Below, piece after piece: positions 8,508 through 17,793 of a stretch of 64,000 nucleotides of DNA. The DNA comes from Deltaproteobacteria bacterium. GTDB lineage: Bacteria > Myxococcota_A > Polyangia > Polyangiales > Ga0077539. How positions within the stretch are numbered: the stretch's first letter is position 1; the number at the start of each line of letters is the position of its first letter. The translations under genes and the position numbers were made by a program. The stretch is taken from the NCBI GenBank assembly GCA_016218725.1, contig JACRDB010000077.1, forward strand, positions 1 to 64,000, given 5' to 3'. Below the pieces are notes generated by a model. The model searched no databases and was not told where the DNA came from. It was given only the letters and a program-made list of their open reading frames with translations.

Positions 8508-8574
8508 CTACCGCCCGCGGTGGGCGGCGAGCACCGAGGCCACGCAGCAGGTGAGCCGCTGGCCCGTGGGGAGG
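8508..8574. repeat. Direct repeat, right copy; coincides with the 3' end and stop codon of the M20 peptidase gene
   Basis: 67-bp match to 7590-7656 with one substitution. Confidence 0.95.
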
Positions 8575-9938
8575 TGCAGGAACTCGTTGGGGCCGTGGGC
8601 GTTGCTGCCCGGACCCAGGAGCCCGGTGATGAGGAACTGCGCCTGCGGGAACTTCTCCCCGAGCATCCCCATGAAGGGGATCGTGCCGCCCTCGCCCAGG
8701 GCCCCGAAGCCCGCGCCGAAGTACGTCTCCGACGCATGGGAGAGCGCCCGCTCCAGCCACGGCGCCAAGGGCGGTGAGTCCCAGCCGGGCCCCGCCTTCT
8801 CGGGCTCGAAGGTCACCCTCGCGCCGTACGGCGGGTCCCGCTCCAGCGCGCGCTTCAGGGCCTCCGAGGCCCGCTCCGGGTCCACCCGCGGCGGGATCCG
8901 CAGCGAGAGCTTCACCGCCGTGAACGGCCGGAGCACGTTGCCCGCGCTCGCCAGCGGAGGCAACCCCTCCACGCCCGTGACCGACAGCGCCGGGCGCCAC
9001 GTGCGGTTCAGCACCAGCTCCGCGCGGTCCTCCGTCACCGGCCGCACCCCCGGCGTCCATGGGAACTTCGACCACACCGCGTCCCCCAGGGCCTCTGCCG
9101 CAGCGCGGGCCTGCGCGACGCGCCCTCCAGGGATCTCCGTGTGCGCTTCCGAGAGCCGGACCTCCCCCGTCCCGGGGTCGTCCACCCGCGCGAGGAGCTC
9201 ACGCAAAACCCGGAAGCTCGACGGCACGATCCCGCTCGCGTCCCCGGAGTGCACCCCCTCGGTGAGCACCTCCACCCGGAGGTTGCCCGCCACCAGCCCA
9301 CGCAGCGAGGTGGTGAGCCACAGGGTATCGTAGGTCGCGCAGCCCGAGTCCAGGCACACAACCAGCGAGGGCTCGCCGATTCGTCGGGAGAGGTGGGAGA
9401 TGTAGTACGGAAGGTCATAGCTGCCGCTCTCCTCGCAGGCCTCGATGAGCACCACGCAGCGGGCGTGGGGTACGCCCTGTTCCTGCAGGAGCTCCAGCGC
9501 GCCCAGGGAGGCGAAGGCCGCGTAGCCGTCGTCCGCGCCGCCGCGGCCGTAGAGCCGGTCGCCCTCGACCACGGGGGTCCAGGGCCCGAGGCCCTCGCGC
9601 CAGCCGACCATCTCGGGTTGTTTGTCCAGGTGGCCGTAGAGGAGCACGGTGTCCGGGCCGTCGCCCGGGACCTCCATGAAGATCACCGGCGTGCGGGCGT
9701 TGCCGTGCTCGTCCGTGAGGCGCACGACCTCCACGGTGAGGCCCCGGAGCGGGCGGGCGCGGCACCAGCGCTCGATCAGCGCCACGGCGCGCTCCATGTG
9801 CCCGGCCTCGACCCACTGGGGGTCAAAGGCCGGCGAGCGGTTCGGGATGCGAATGTACTCCACGAGCTGCGGGAGGATGTCCCGGCTCCAGAGGGCCTCG
9901 GCGCTGGCCCTGGCGCGCGACGGTTCGAGGGTCTTCAT
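8508..9938 (-). CDS. M20-family metallopeptidase (dipeptidase-like)
   Basis: TVLLYGHLDKQPEM, LYGRGGADDGYA, EACEESGSYDLPYYI, GPGSNAHGPNEFLHL motifs. Confidence 0.9.
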   Translation of the reverse strand: MKTLEPSRARASAEALWSRDILPQLVEYIRIPNRSPAFDPQWVEAGHMERAVALIERWCRARPLRGLTVEVVRLTDEHGNARTPVIFMEVPGDGPDTVLLYGHLDKQPEMVGWREGLGPWTPVVEGDRLYGRGGADDGYAAFASLGALELLQEQGVPHARCVVLIEACEESGSYDLPYYISHLSRRIGEPSLVVCLDSGCATYDTLWLTTSLRGLVAGNLRVEVLTEGVHSGDASGIVPSSFRVLRELLARVDDPGTGEVRLSEAHTEIPGGRVAQARAAAEALGDAVWSKFPWTPGVRPVTEDRAELVLNRTWRPALSVTGVEGLPPLASAGNVLRPFTAVKLSLRIPPRVDPERASEALKRALERDPPYGARVTFEPEKAGPGWDSPPLAPWLERALSHASETYFGAGFGALGEGGTIPFMGMLGEKFPQAQFLITGLLGPGSNAHGPNEFLHLPTGQRLTCCVASVLAAHRGR

Positions 9939-10037
9939 CGCCCGGAGCAGAAGCACCCCCGGGGAGGCGTGTCAATGACGCAAGGCACGCCTTCGCTTCC
10001 AGGGCAACGCCGCGCTCGGGTATGCTCCGGGGCCCCT

Positions 10038-11240
10038 ATGGCCTCTCGCCTCGCGTCGCGCCTCTCGGTGGTGGTGCCCTCGGCCACCCTCGCCATCAAC
10101 GCCCGCGCCCAGGAGCTGCGCGCCCAGGGCGTGGACGTGATCTCCTTCGGCGCCGGTGAGCCCGATTTCGACACGCCCACGGCCATCCGCGCCGCGGGCA
10201 TCCGGGCCATTGAAGACGGCCGCACGCGGTACACCCCCGTCAGCGGCATCCCGGAGCTGCGGGCGGCCATCGCCGAGCAGTCCACCCGCGACCGCGCGGT
10301 GCCCGCCACCGCGGCCATGGTGACCGTCAGCGTCGGCGCCAAGGGCGCGCTCTTCAACCTCGCCCTGGCCCTCTACGAGCCCGGCGACGAGGTGCTCATC
10401 CCAGCCCCCTACTGGGTCAGCTACCCCGAGCAGGTGCGCCTCCTCGGGGCCACCCCCGTGTTCCTCCCGAGCACCCTCGACGCGGGCTGGAAGTGCTCCC
10501 CGGAGGAGCTCGCCCGCGCCCTCACGCCGCGCACCAAGGCCGTGCTCCTGTGCTCGCCCTCGAACCCCACCGGGGCTGCCTACACCCGCGCGGAGCTCAA
10601 CGCCCTCGCCCAGGTCCTGCGCCCCCACGACTGCTGGATCCTCGCCGACGAGATCTACGGCCGGCTCGTGTACGACGGCTTCGAGCAGGTGTCGCTCCTC
10701 ACCGTGGCGCCGGACCTCCTGGCCCGACTCGTGGTGATCGACGGCGCCAGCAAGAGCTACGCGATGACCGGCTGGCGCGTAGGCTGGAGCATCGCCCCGG
10801 CCCCCCTGGCCCGCGCCCTGGACACCGTGCAGGGCCAGGGGCCCACCAGCGCCGCCACCATGGCCCAGTACGCCACCCTCGAAGCCCTGCGCATCGACGA
10901 CGCCGAGCTCGCGCCCATGAGGGCCCTCTTCCAGGCCCGCCGAGACCGGCTCGTCGCGGGCCTCCGGGCGCTCCCCGGCGTGCGCTGCGCCCTGCCCGAG
11001 GGGGCCTTCTACGCCTTCCCCGAGATCCGCGGCTGGCTCGGGCGCAGCACCCCCTCGGGCCTCACCCTCTCCGACGACCTGCAGGTGACCCGCTGGCTCC
11101 TCGACGAGGCCCACGTCGCCGTCGTCCCAGGCTCCGCCTTCGGGGCCCCGGGGCACCTCAGGCTCTCCTACGCCGTCGGCTCCGCCGCCATCGACGAAGC
11201 CCTCGCCAGGCTCGGGCGAGCCGTGGCTACGCTGGTGTAG
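10038..11240 (+). CDS. aspC: Pyridoxal-phosphate aminotransferase, aspartate aminotransferase-like
   Basis: SFGAGEPDFDTPTAIR, YTPVSGIPELRAAIA, LCSPSNPTGAAYTR, DEIYGRLVYDGF, DGASKSYAMTGWRVGW, PGSAFGAPGHLRLSYA. Confidence 0.9.
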   Translation: MASRLASRLSVVVPSATLAINARAQELRAQGVDVISFGAGEPDFDTPTAIRAAGIRAIEDGRTRYTPVSGIPELRAAIAEQSTRDRAVPATAAMVTVSVGAKGALFNLALALYEPGDEVLIPAPYWVSYPEQVRLLGATPVFLPSTLDAGWKCSPEELARALTPRTKAVLLCSPSNPTGAAYTRAELNALAQVLRPHDCWILADEIYGRLVYDGFEQVSLLTVAPDLLARLVVIDGASKSYAMTGWRVGWSIAPAPLARALDTVQGQGPTSAATMAQYATLEALRIDDAELAPMRALFQARRDRLVAGLRALPGVRCALPEGAFYAFPEIRGWLGRSTPSGLTLSDDLQVTRWLLDEAHVAVVPGSAFGAPGHLRLSYAVGSAAIDEALARLGRAVATLV

Positions 11241-11356
11241 GGGGAAGAACCACATCCCTTGAAGACGTAGACCGCTCCGTGCGTCCAAGACCCATGCGCT
11301 GTGTGGAGGGCCGTGTAGGCGTTGCATCCTCGCGGAAGGCGACGCACCATCGGGGG

Positions 11357-12652
11357 ATGGGTGTTCGCGGCGCGGTCTCGGCCTCCGTGGGGCTGGTGGT
11401 GGTCCTCGGGGCGTCGGGGGCGCTGGGGCAGGGCCGCGGGATCGGCCCCTTCGCGGGGACGTACGCCCTGGCCTCGGCGACCACGGTGACGGTGACCTCG
11501 CCCATTTCCCAGACGGAGAGCCGCACCACCCGGGAGCGCCTGAGCGTCGAGCCCGTGAGCGGCGCGGACATGGTCTTCGTGGTGACCAACGACCTCGGGG
11601 ACCGCTGCGCGCTCAACGCCAACCGCACCGGGGAGAGCACCGTGCAGTTCCCGCAGGGGCAGCCCTGCGCCATGACGGACAACGTCCGCAACATGCAGCT
11701 CTCGCTCACGCTCCAGACGGGCTCCGGCTCGCTCCAGGGGGACACCCTGAGCCTGGAGTTCACCTGGAACGTGTCCGCCACGGTGATGCTCATGCCCGTG
11801 GTGGGCGCCGCCGCCCAGCGCTCCACGGGCCGCCGCGGCGCCGTCGCCCAGGCGCCCGCCGCGCAGCCCGCGCAGGTGCCACAGCCCGCGCCGCAGCCCG
11901 CGCGCCCGGCGCCGGGGGCTCCCGCCATCGGTGGTGGATACCCGTCGACGCCCGGCTACGGCGCGCCGGGGTACGGGATGCCCTCGTACGGCGCGCCCTC
12001 CTATGGCGCCCCGGGGATGCTCGGCGGCCCGGGCTACGGCGGTCCGGCGGTAGGCGGCGTGGGCGCTCCGGCCTTCGGGGGCCCGGCCATCGGCGCCCCG
12101 GGGATGCTCGGCGGGCCGGGCTACGGCACGCCGGGCTATGGCGCGCCTGCCATCGGCGGAGGGTGGCCGGCCTACAACGGCGCCTGGCCTGGCGGCGGCT
12201 ACCACACACCCACCGTGGGGGGTCCGGCCTACGGCGCGCCGGGCTACGGCGCTCCAGGCGTGATCACGCCGGGGTACGGCGCCCCGGGCGTCACGCCGGG
12301 GTACGGGATGCCCGGCGCCACGCCTCCCGGGTCCGGGTGGGCCTGGAACGGCGCGCCCACGCCGTCACCCGCGCGCCCTGCGCCTGCCGTGCAGCCCCAG
12401 CAGCCCGCGCCGCAACCCACGGCGCCCGCGCCTGCGCCGAACGGTCCGTGGACGCCGCCCACCACCGCGACCCCGTCGGGGAGCGCGTGGACGCAGCCCT
12501 CGGGGCCACCCACCACGCCCAGCCCCGGACCCATGATCCCTCCGGGGGTGAACCCTCCCCCGTGGGGTCAGCCGTCCAGGCCCACGATCACGCCTCCTCC
12601 GGGGATGGGCATGCCCATGCTCGCCCCGCCCGCCCGCTCTCGCCGACGGTAG
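11357..12652 (+). CDS. Secreted protein with Gly/Pro/Tyr-rich (GYGAPG) repetitive C-terminal region
   Basis: Signal peptide MGVRGAVSASVGLVVVLGASGALG; ordered N-terminal domain then PGYGAPGYGMPSYGAPSYGAPGMLGGPGYGG repeats. Confidence 0.75.
   Translation: MGVRGAVSASVGLVVVLGASGALGQGRGIGPFAGTYALASATTVTVTSPISQTESRTTRERLSVEPVSGADMVFVVTNDLGDRCALNANRTGESTVQFPQGQPCAMTDNVRNMQLSLTLQTGSGSLQGDTLSLEFTWNVSATVMLMPVVGAAAQRSTGRRGAVAQAPAAQPAQVPQPAPQPARPAPGAPAIGGGYPSTPGYGAPGYGMPSYGAPSYGAPGMLGGPGYGGPAVGGVGAPAFGGPAIGAPGMLGGPGYGTPGYGAPAIGGGWPAYNGAWPGGGYHTPTVGGPAYGAPGYGAPGVITPGYGAPGVTPGYGMPGATPPGSGWAWNGAPTPSPARPAPAVQPQQPAPQPTAPAPAPNGPWTPPTTATPSGSAWTQPSGPPTTPSPGPMIPPGVNPPPWGQPSRPTITPPPGMGMPMLAPPARSRRR
11935..12350. 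repeat. Degenerate tandem GYGAPG-encoding repeats
   Basis: Recurrent GGSTACGGCGCSCCGGG units within the CDS. Confidence 0.7.
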
Positions 12653-12657
12653 GCGCC

Positions 12658-12996
12658 CTACGGCGAGCGCGACAGGGTCGTCTGCCGCGCGCCGGAGATC
12701 GCGATCGACGCGCAGGCCACGCTCCCGCCGTCGATCATGTTCATGAGGCAGGTGCACGGGCTCGACGGCCCCGCGCACCCGGTCGGCACCGCCAGGCACC
12801 GCGCCGTGCTCATGGACGCCCCACCCGTCATGGTCGTCGTCACCTCGCAGTACTCCGTCGTGGTCGCGCACCGGGGCCGCGTCGCCACCGTCGCCCCCCC
12901 GCACTCAAAGGTCGACCCCGTGTTCGTCGCCTCCCCGCCGCAACCCGCCAGCACCGCCACATACACCCACCGCCGAAGCGCTCCGCCAAGAGTCAC
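12658..12996 (-). CDS. Small Cys/Thr-rich lipoprotein (start uncertain)
   Basis: VAVLAGCGGEATNTGSTFECGG lipobox-like; convergent with and adjacent to previous gene. Confidence 0.55.
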   Translation of the reverse strand: MTLGGALRRWVYVAVLAGCGGEATNTGSTFECGGATVATRPRCATTTEYCEVTTTMTGGASMSTARCLAVPTGCAGPSSPCTCLMNMIDGGSVACASIAISGARQTTLSRSP

Positions 12997-13126
12997 CGCA
13001 CACCTCCTCCCCCATCCTCGCACGAGCCCACCCCCAGGGTCACCCCCCTCCGGGGCATCCCACATGTGGGTGGAGGTATGGTCGAAAACTGGCGCGGGAG
13101 AAACTCCCGGGTAGGTTACGGGGACC

Positions 13127-14446
13127 ATGTCCAGGGTCCTCGGCGCGGTGGTGCTGCTGGTGCTTGCGGTGACCCCGCCGGCGCCGGGGCAGATTCCGCC
13201 TCGGAGGCAGTTCGGCCAGGAAGACCCCGCAGGCCCCCCGAGGGACCCCACCCGGGACCTGGGGGACGGCACGGTGGTGCCCGCGTGGGTGCGGAGCGTG
13301 CGCATCGAGCGCGAGGGAGAAGTGGTACGCCTCCGGGCGGACCTGCGCAGCCCCCGGCGGGGGACCCTCGCCCGCGGGGCGCACTTCGCGGCCCTGGAGG
13401 CCAGCCAGGGAACGGGCTGTCGGTTGTTCTGGGTGCGCGTGGGGGACGAGGCGTGGGTGTGCGGGGATGAAGTGCAATTCTCCGCGGAGGCGCCCTCGGC
13501 GGTGCTCCAGCCCGTGGTGCCCGACGGGGAGGTAGTGCCCTACACCTACGGCTTCGCCACCCACGCGGGGGTGCGCACCTACCGACGGCTGGAGGACCTC
13601 ACCGACGACCTCTGGGCCGAGGAGCTCGAGCGCGGCATGTCCATCGCGGTGACGGGCACCGCCCGGGTGGGCGGCCAGACCTATTTGCGCTCCGCCGGAG
13701 GGCGCTGGGTGGCCCTGAGGGATTTGTCCTTTGCCCGGCCCAGCGAGCGCACGGGCGTGTTCTACGACCCCGGGGAGCTGCCCGACGGGGTGGGCTTCCT
13801 GCGCAGTGACACCCGCGCGTGGCCCAGCGCCGCCCAGGCCATCCATGACCGGGGACGCGCCCGTGAAGCCGTGCTGCTGTCGCGCCGGGACCCGGTGCAC
13901 ATCCGCGAGGAGCGCCGGGTCGATGGCTGGACGCTCCTGCGCCTGGACGCCGGCTGGGTAAGCGCTTCGAGGGTGCTCCGACCGAACGTGCCGCCCGCGC
14001 CGCCCGGCCTCGGGGCCCAGGAGCGTTGGGTGGACATCGACCGCGGCAGCCAGGCGCTGGTGGCCCTGGAGGGCACGCGCCCGGTGTTCGCCGCGCTGGT
14101 GTCCACCGGGCGCCCGGGGAGCCCCACGACCCCCGGCGAGCATCGGGTGTGGTCCAAGCTGGCCACCACGGACATGTCCAACGTGGACGACAACGACGTG
14201 GTCAGCGTCGCGGCGCTCTACACCGTGTCCCGCGTGCCCTGGGTGCTGTTCTTCCACAACGACCAGGCCCTCCACGGGACCTTCTGGCACGACGCCTTCG
14301 GTCGTTCGCGCTCCCATGGGTGCGTCAACCTCGCCCCCAGGGACGCCCGCTGGCTCTACCACTGGTCGCCACCCACGGCCCCTCCGGGCTGGACCGCCGT
14401 GGTGGCCTCGGACCATGACCCTGGACTCCGCGTGAGGGTACGCTGA
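13127..14446 (+). CDS. L,D-transpeptidase (YkuD) family secreted protein, copy 1
   Basis: HGTFWHDAFGRSRSHGCVNLAPRDARWLYHW (HxxxxxSHGCxNL) and signal peptide. Confidence 0.9.
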   Translation: MSRVLGAVVLLVLAVTPPAPGQIPPRRQFGQEDPAGPPRDPTRDLGDGTVVPAWVRSVRIEREGEVVRLRADLRSPRRGTLARGAHFAALEASQGTGCRLFWVRVGDEAWVCGDEVQFSAEAPSAVLQPVVPDGEVVPYTYGFATHAGVRTYRRLEDLTDDLWAEELERGMSIAVTGTARVGGQTYLRSAGGRWVALRDLSFARPSERTGVFYDPGELPDGVGFLRSDTRAWPSAAQAIHDRGRAREAVLLSRRDPVHIREERRVDGWTLLRLDAGWVSASRVLRPNVPPAPPGLGAQERWVDIDRGSQALVALEGTRPVFAALVSTGRPGSPTTPGEHRVWSKLATTDMSNVDDNDVVSVAALYTVSRVPWVLFFHNDQALHGTFWHDAFGRSRSHGCVNLAPRDARWLYHWSPPTAPPGWTAVVASDHDPGLRVRVR

Positions 14447-15717
14447 TGCATCGCCTGTCCTACGTGTGCGCGCTGGGAGCCCTCGCGGTGGTGGCCCTGG
14501 CCTCGGGCCTGGAAGCCGTCCCCAGGGTGCGCCAGGTGCCCGCCCGAGGGCTCATCCCAAACGCCTATCACTCCGTGCTCTCCGACGCCGAGGGGGCCGT
14601 GTACCCCCGCCCGGACCGCCGGGGGACCCTCCTGGGAAGGCTCTCCGTCGGGGCGCCCTTCGGGCTCTACGCCGTGGCCTCCGCGGGCCGCGGCTGCACC
14701 CGCCAGTGGGTCTCCATCGGCGACGACCGCTGGGTCTGCGGCGATGACGTCCTCCTGCGCACCGACCGCTTCCGCGCGCTGCCCTCGAACAGCTCCCGCG
14801 TGCCCTCCCGCTGGGCCTTCACCGCGGGCAACCGCCCGAGGGTCTACCGCTCCCTCGCCGACGCCACCGCGGGAGACCCCCACCGCGGAGAGCTCTGGGA
14901 GGCCCACTGGGGCTTCGCCGTCCGCGGCGAGGTCCGGGTCCCTCCCACGGGCTCCTACCTCCAGCTCCTCGACGGGCGCTGGATCTCCCGCCACGATGTC
15001 TACGGCAGCGACCCCCTCACCTTCTCGGGAGACACCCTGGAGAGGTTGTCCTACTCCCACGGACATCACCGTACCTTCGGGTGGGTGGTGGCTCCGGGGA
15101 CGGCATCCTGGCGGCACCTGGAGGCCACGCGCACGTCCCCGGGGCACCGGCAGCTCCGGCGGCTCCAGCGGGTGCACGTGCATGCGACACAGAGGTACAA
15201 CGGCGCCGAGTGGTCACGGATCGACGGGAGCCAGTGGGTGCGCTCGGACCGGCTCCAGGTGTTCGTGCCGTCGGCGCCGCCGCCGGAGGTGCGGGGCGCC
15301 CGCGAGCGCTGGATTGACGTAGACCGGGTGACGCAGATCCTTACGGCGTACGAGGGCCGCGAGCCCGTGTACGCCACGCTGGTGTCCACGGGTCGTACGG
15401 GGAGCGAGACCCCGCCCGGGGTGTTCCGGGTGTGGGGCAAGTACCTCACGCACACCATGGACAACCTGGAGGACAGCACCGCCCAGGGGCGCTTCCGCCT
15501 CGGGGACGTGCCCTACGTGCAGTTCTACGACGGCGACCGGGGCCTCCACGGCGCCTACTGGCACGACGGCTTCGGCCGCGCGCGCTCCCACGGGTGCGTC
15601 AACCTCGCGCCCCGGGACGCCCAGTGGCTCTTTCGCTTCACCGCGGGGGAGGTGCCCGAGGGGTGGGTCTCCGTGGCCGTGCCCCGCGCCGAGGGCACCG
15701 TGGTGCGCGTGCGGTAG
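14446..15717 (+). CDS. L,D-transpeptidase (YkuD) family secreted protein, copy 2
   Basis: HGAYWHDGFGRARSHGCVNLAPRDAQWLF; paralog of upstream gene; TGATG stop/start overlap. Confidence 0.9.
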   Translation: MHRLSYVCALGALAVVALASGLEAVPRVRQVPARGLIPNAYHSVLSDAEGAVYPRPDRRGTLLGRLSVGAPFGLYAVASAGRGCTRQWVSIGDDRWVCGDDVLLRTDRFRALPSNSSRVPSRWAFTAGNRPRVYRSLADATAGDPHRGELWEAHWGFAVRGEVRVPPTGSYLQLLDGRWISRHDVYGSDPLTFSGDTLERLSYSHGHHRTFGWVVAPGTASWRHLEATRTSPGHRQLRRLQRVHVHATQRYNGAEWSRIDGSQWVRSDRLQVFVPSAPPPEVRGARERWIDVDRVTQILTAYEGREPVYATLVSTGRTGSETPPGVFRVWGKYLTHTMDNLEDSTAQGRFRLGDVPYVQFYDGDRGLHGAYWHDGFGRARSHGCVNLAPRDAQWLFRFTAGEVPEGWVSVAVPRAEGTVVRVR

Positions 15718-15722
15718 GCGCT

Positions 15723-16727
15723 TCAACCGGGCGGCGAGGAGCTCCGCGCGCCGCCGGCGCCGTCGAGGATGCGCGCGACAAAGACCCCGAGCTCGGCGCG
15801 GGCCGCGGGCAGGCCCAGCACCGCGGCGGCGTCCTCCAGGCTGTGACCCATCGCCGCGGCGGACTCGAAGCGCAGGGACGGCACCCGGGCCAGTGCCCGG
15901 CGCACCACCAGGTCCAGCGCCGGGGGGTAGCCCGGCACGTCCCTCGCGGGCGACGGCGTCGGCCCCTCGGCGATGGCCGCCATCACCACCACGGGGGGGC
16001 CCTCGAAGAGCCTCCGGCGGGTGGTGAGCTCGTAGAGCAGCACCCCCACGCCGAAGAGGTCGCTCCGGGCGTCCACCTCGTGCTCGCCGGTGATGGCCTC
16101 CGGGGAGAGGTACCCTCGGGTGCCCTTCATGCGTCCGCGGTCCGGGTCCGGGCGCCAGAGGCTCGTGGCGATGCCGAAGTCCAGGAGCTTCACCACCCCA
16201 TCCCGGGAGGCCATCACGTTGCCCGGGGCGAGGTCCCGGTGGACGATCTGCAGGGGCGGCCCGTTGGCGTAGGCCCTTGTGTGTACATGCCCCAGGGCCC
16301 CGAGGAGCTGCCGGACGATCTCCACCCCGAGCGCCAGCGGCAGCTCCGGCGCGCGGCGGGCGAGCTGCGTGAGGTCCAGGCCCTCGACCCGCTCGAGCAC
16401 CTGCATCCAGGTTCCCCGGTCCGGGCAGAGCTCCAGGAGCCGTGGGACCCCGGGGTGGTCCAGGGCGGCGAGCACCCGGGCCTCGTGGCGGAACATGTCC
16501 ACCAGGTCCGGGTCCGCCGCGCAGTGGCGGTGGAGGCGCTTGAGCACCACCCGGGTCCCCTGGGCGTCCGTGGCCTCGAAGACCTCGCCCAGGGCGCCGG
16601 TCCCGAGGCGCGCCCCGGCGGTGTACTGCGAAGGCTCCAGCGAGCCCGGGCTCCGGGGCAGGGGCGAGCTGTCACGGGGCGGCCGAGAGGTGGGCGGAGA
16701 GGGCTCCTGGCTGGGCCGCGATCCCAT
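15723..16727 (-). CDS. Serine/threonine protein kinase
   Basis: LGTGALGEVFEATD, VVLKRL, IVHRDLAPGNVMASRDGVVKLLDFGIA, GTRGYLSPEAITG. Confidence 0.9.
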   Translation of the reverse strand: MGSRPSQEPSPPTSRPPRDSSPLPRSPGSLEPSQYTAGARLGTGALGEVFEATDAQGTRVVLKRLHRHCAADPDLVDMFRHEARVLAALDHPGVPRLLELCPDRGTWMQVLERVEGLDLTQLARRAPELPLALGVEIVRQLLGALGHVHTRAYANGPPLQIVHRDLAPGNVMASRDGVVKLLDFGIATSLWRPDPDRGRMKGTRGYLSPEAITGEHEVDARSDLFGVGVLLYELTTRRRLFEGPPVVVMAAIAEGPTPSPARDVPGYPPALDLVVRRALARVPSLRFESAAAMGHSLEDAAAVLGLPAARAELGVFVARILDGAGGARSSSPPG

Positions 16728-16748
16728 GTGCTTTCACCAAGCCTAGAG

Positions 16749-16764
16749 CACCCTTCGGAGGGTG
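16749..16764. terminator. Small hairpin after arsS-like gene (6-bp stem, tetraloop)
   Basis: CACCCT-TCGG-AGGGTG immediately downstream (minus strand) of the TGA at 16766-16768. Confidence 0.45.
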
Positions 16765-16765
16765 T

Positions 16766-17746
16766 TCAAGCGGTCTGGCCGCCGCAGGACGAGCCCGCCC
16801 CGGCGGTGCAGCCGAAGCAGTGGTTGTCCGTCACGATCCGCCGGCGCTCCAGGGCCTCCAGGTCAAAATCCTCCAGGGCGCTCGGGGCGTCGGCCACCGT
16901 GAGGTCCAGCATCTGGTTGAAATCGCAGTCGTAGAGCTTCCCGTCGTAGCTCACGGACACCGTGGAGCGGCACATGAGCGGCGCTACCGCCGCGGGGTTG
17001 AAGGCCGCCTCCAGCTTCGCCTGGTAGTCGTCGAGCTGGCCGGCCTTCTCCAGCCAGTCCCGGAAGCGCCGGATGGGCATGTTGGTCAGGGCGAAGAGCC
17101 CGTCAAAGGTCACCCCGTAGCGCGCCAGCTCCCGGCGGTAGTCCCGCTCCAGGTCCTTCTGGCTCCCGGGGAGAAACGCCCCGAGGGGGTTGTGCATGAG
17201 ATGAAACACCCGGTCCCTGCGGCCGGTGCCGTAGCCCAGGGCGTTCAGGCGCTTCATCGCCGCGATGCTCTCCTCGAAGACGCCGCCCCCGCGCTGGCGG
17301 TCCGTGCCCGCGGAGGTGTAGTGCGGCAGCGACGAGACCACCTCCACGTCGTGGGCGGCGAAGAACTCCGGCAGGTCCTCCTGGCCGCGCTCGAACATCA
17401 CCGTGAGGTTGTGCCGCACGAGCACATGGACCCCGAGCCCCCGGGCCCGGGTGACCATGCGACGGAAATACGGGTTGAGCTCCGGGGCCCCGCCGGTGAT
17501 GTCAAACACCGGGAAGCGGTGCCGCTCCAGGAGCCCGAGGCAGCGCTCGGCGGTGGCCTCGTCCATCGCCTCCGTGCGGTTGGGACCGGCGTCCACGTGG
17601 CAGTGCTTGCAGGCCTGGTTGCACACCTTGCCCACGTTGATCTGGAGCGTGGTGATCCGCCCCGACCGGAAGGTGTCCCCGAGGGCCTCCTGGGCCTTGA
17701 TGGAAAAGCGGTTGACGGGGCGGTTCTCGTACAACGGCAGGTGCAT
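16766..17746 (-). CDS. arsS: ArsS-like arsenosugar biosynthesis radical SAM protein (DUF3641 C-terminus)
   Basis: LQINVGKVCNQACKHCHVDAGPNRTE, FDITGGAPELNPYFR, VRHNLTVM, LPHYTS, FNQMLDL, HCFGCTAGAGSSCGG C-terminus. Confidence 0.88.
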   Translation of the reverse strand: MHLPLYENRPVNRFSIKAQEALGDTFRSGRITTLQINVGKVCNQACKHCHVDAGPNRTEAMDEATAERCLGLLERHRFPVFDITGGAPELNPYFRRMVTRARGLGVHVLVRHNLTVMFERGQEDLPEFFAAHDVEVVSSLPHYTSAGTDRQRGGGVFEESIAAMKRLNALGYGTGRRDRVFHLMHNPLGAFLPGSQKDLERDYRRELARYGVTFDGLFALTNMPIRRFRDWLEKAGQLDDYQAKLEAAFNPAAVAPLMCRSTVSVSYDGKLYDCDFNQMLDLTVADAPSALEDFDLEALERRRIVTDNHCFGCTAGAGSSCGGQTA

Positions 17747-17793
17747 CGCGCAGGCACCCTAGCACGGCTCCCGGCCTCCCGGCACGGGGTGCG

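Noticed and set aside
9141-11240. Long antisense or extended ORFs in the track (e.g. 2832-4685 +, 4022-6532 -, 26219-28012 -, 31267-33783 -, 33930-36665 +)
   Set aside because: Opposite-strand or alternative-frame open stretches are common in very GC-rich DNA. They overlap well-supported genes and show biased R/G/A/P or H/V/E compositions without domains.
16728-16768. Possible Sec readthrough of the ArsS terminal TGA (16766-16768), followed by a hairpin
   Set aside because: The conserved tail (CTAGAGSSCGG) is already complete with Cys before the TGA. Readthrough would run into the kinase gene start with no recognisable conserved residues, so the hairpin is more likely a terminator-like element.
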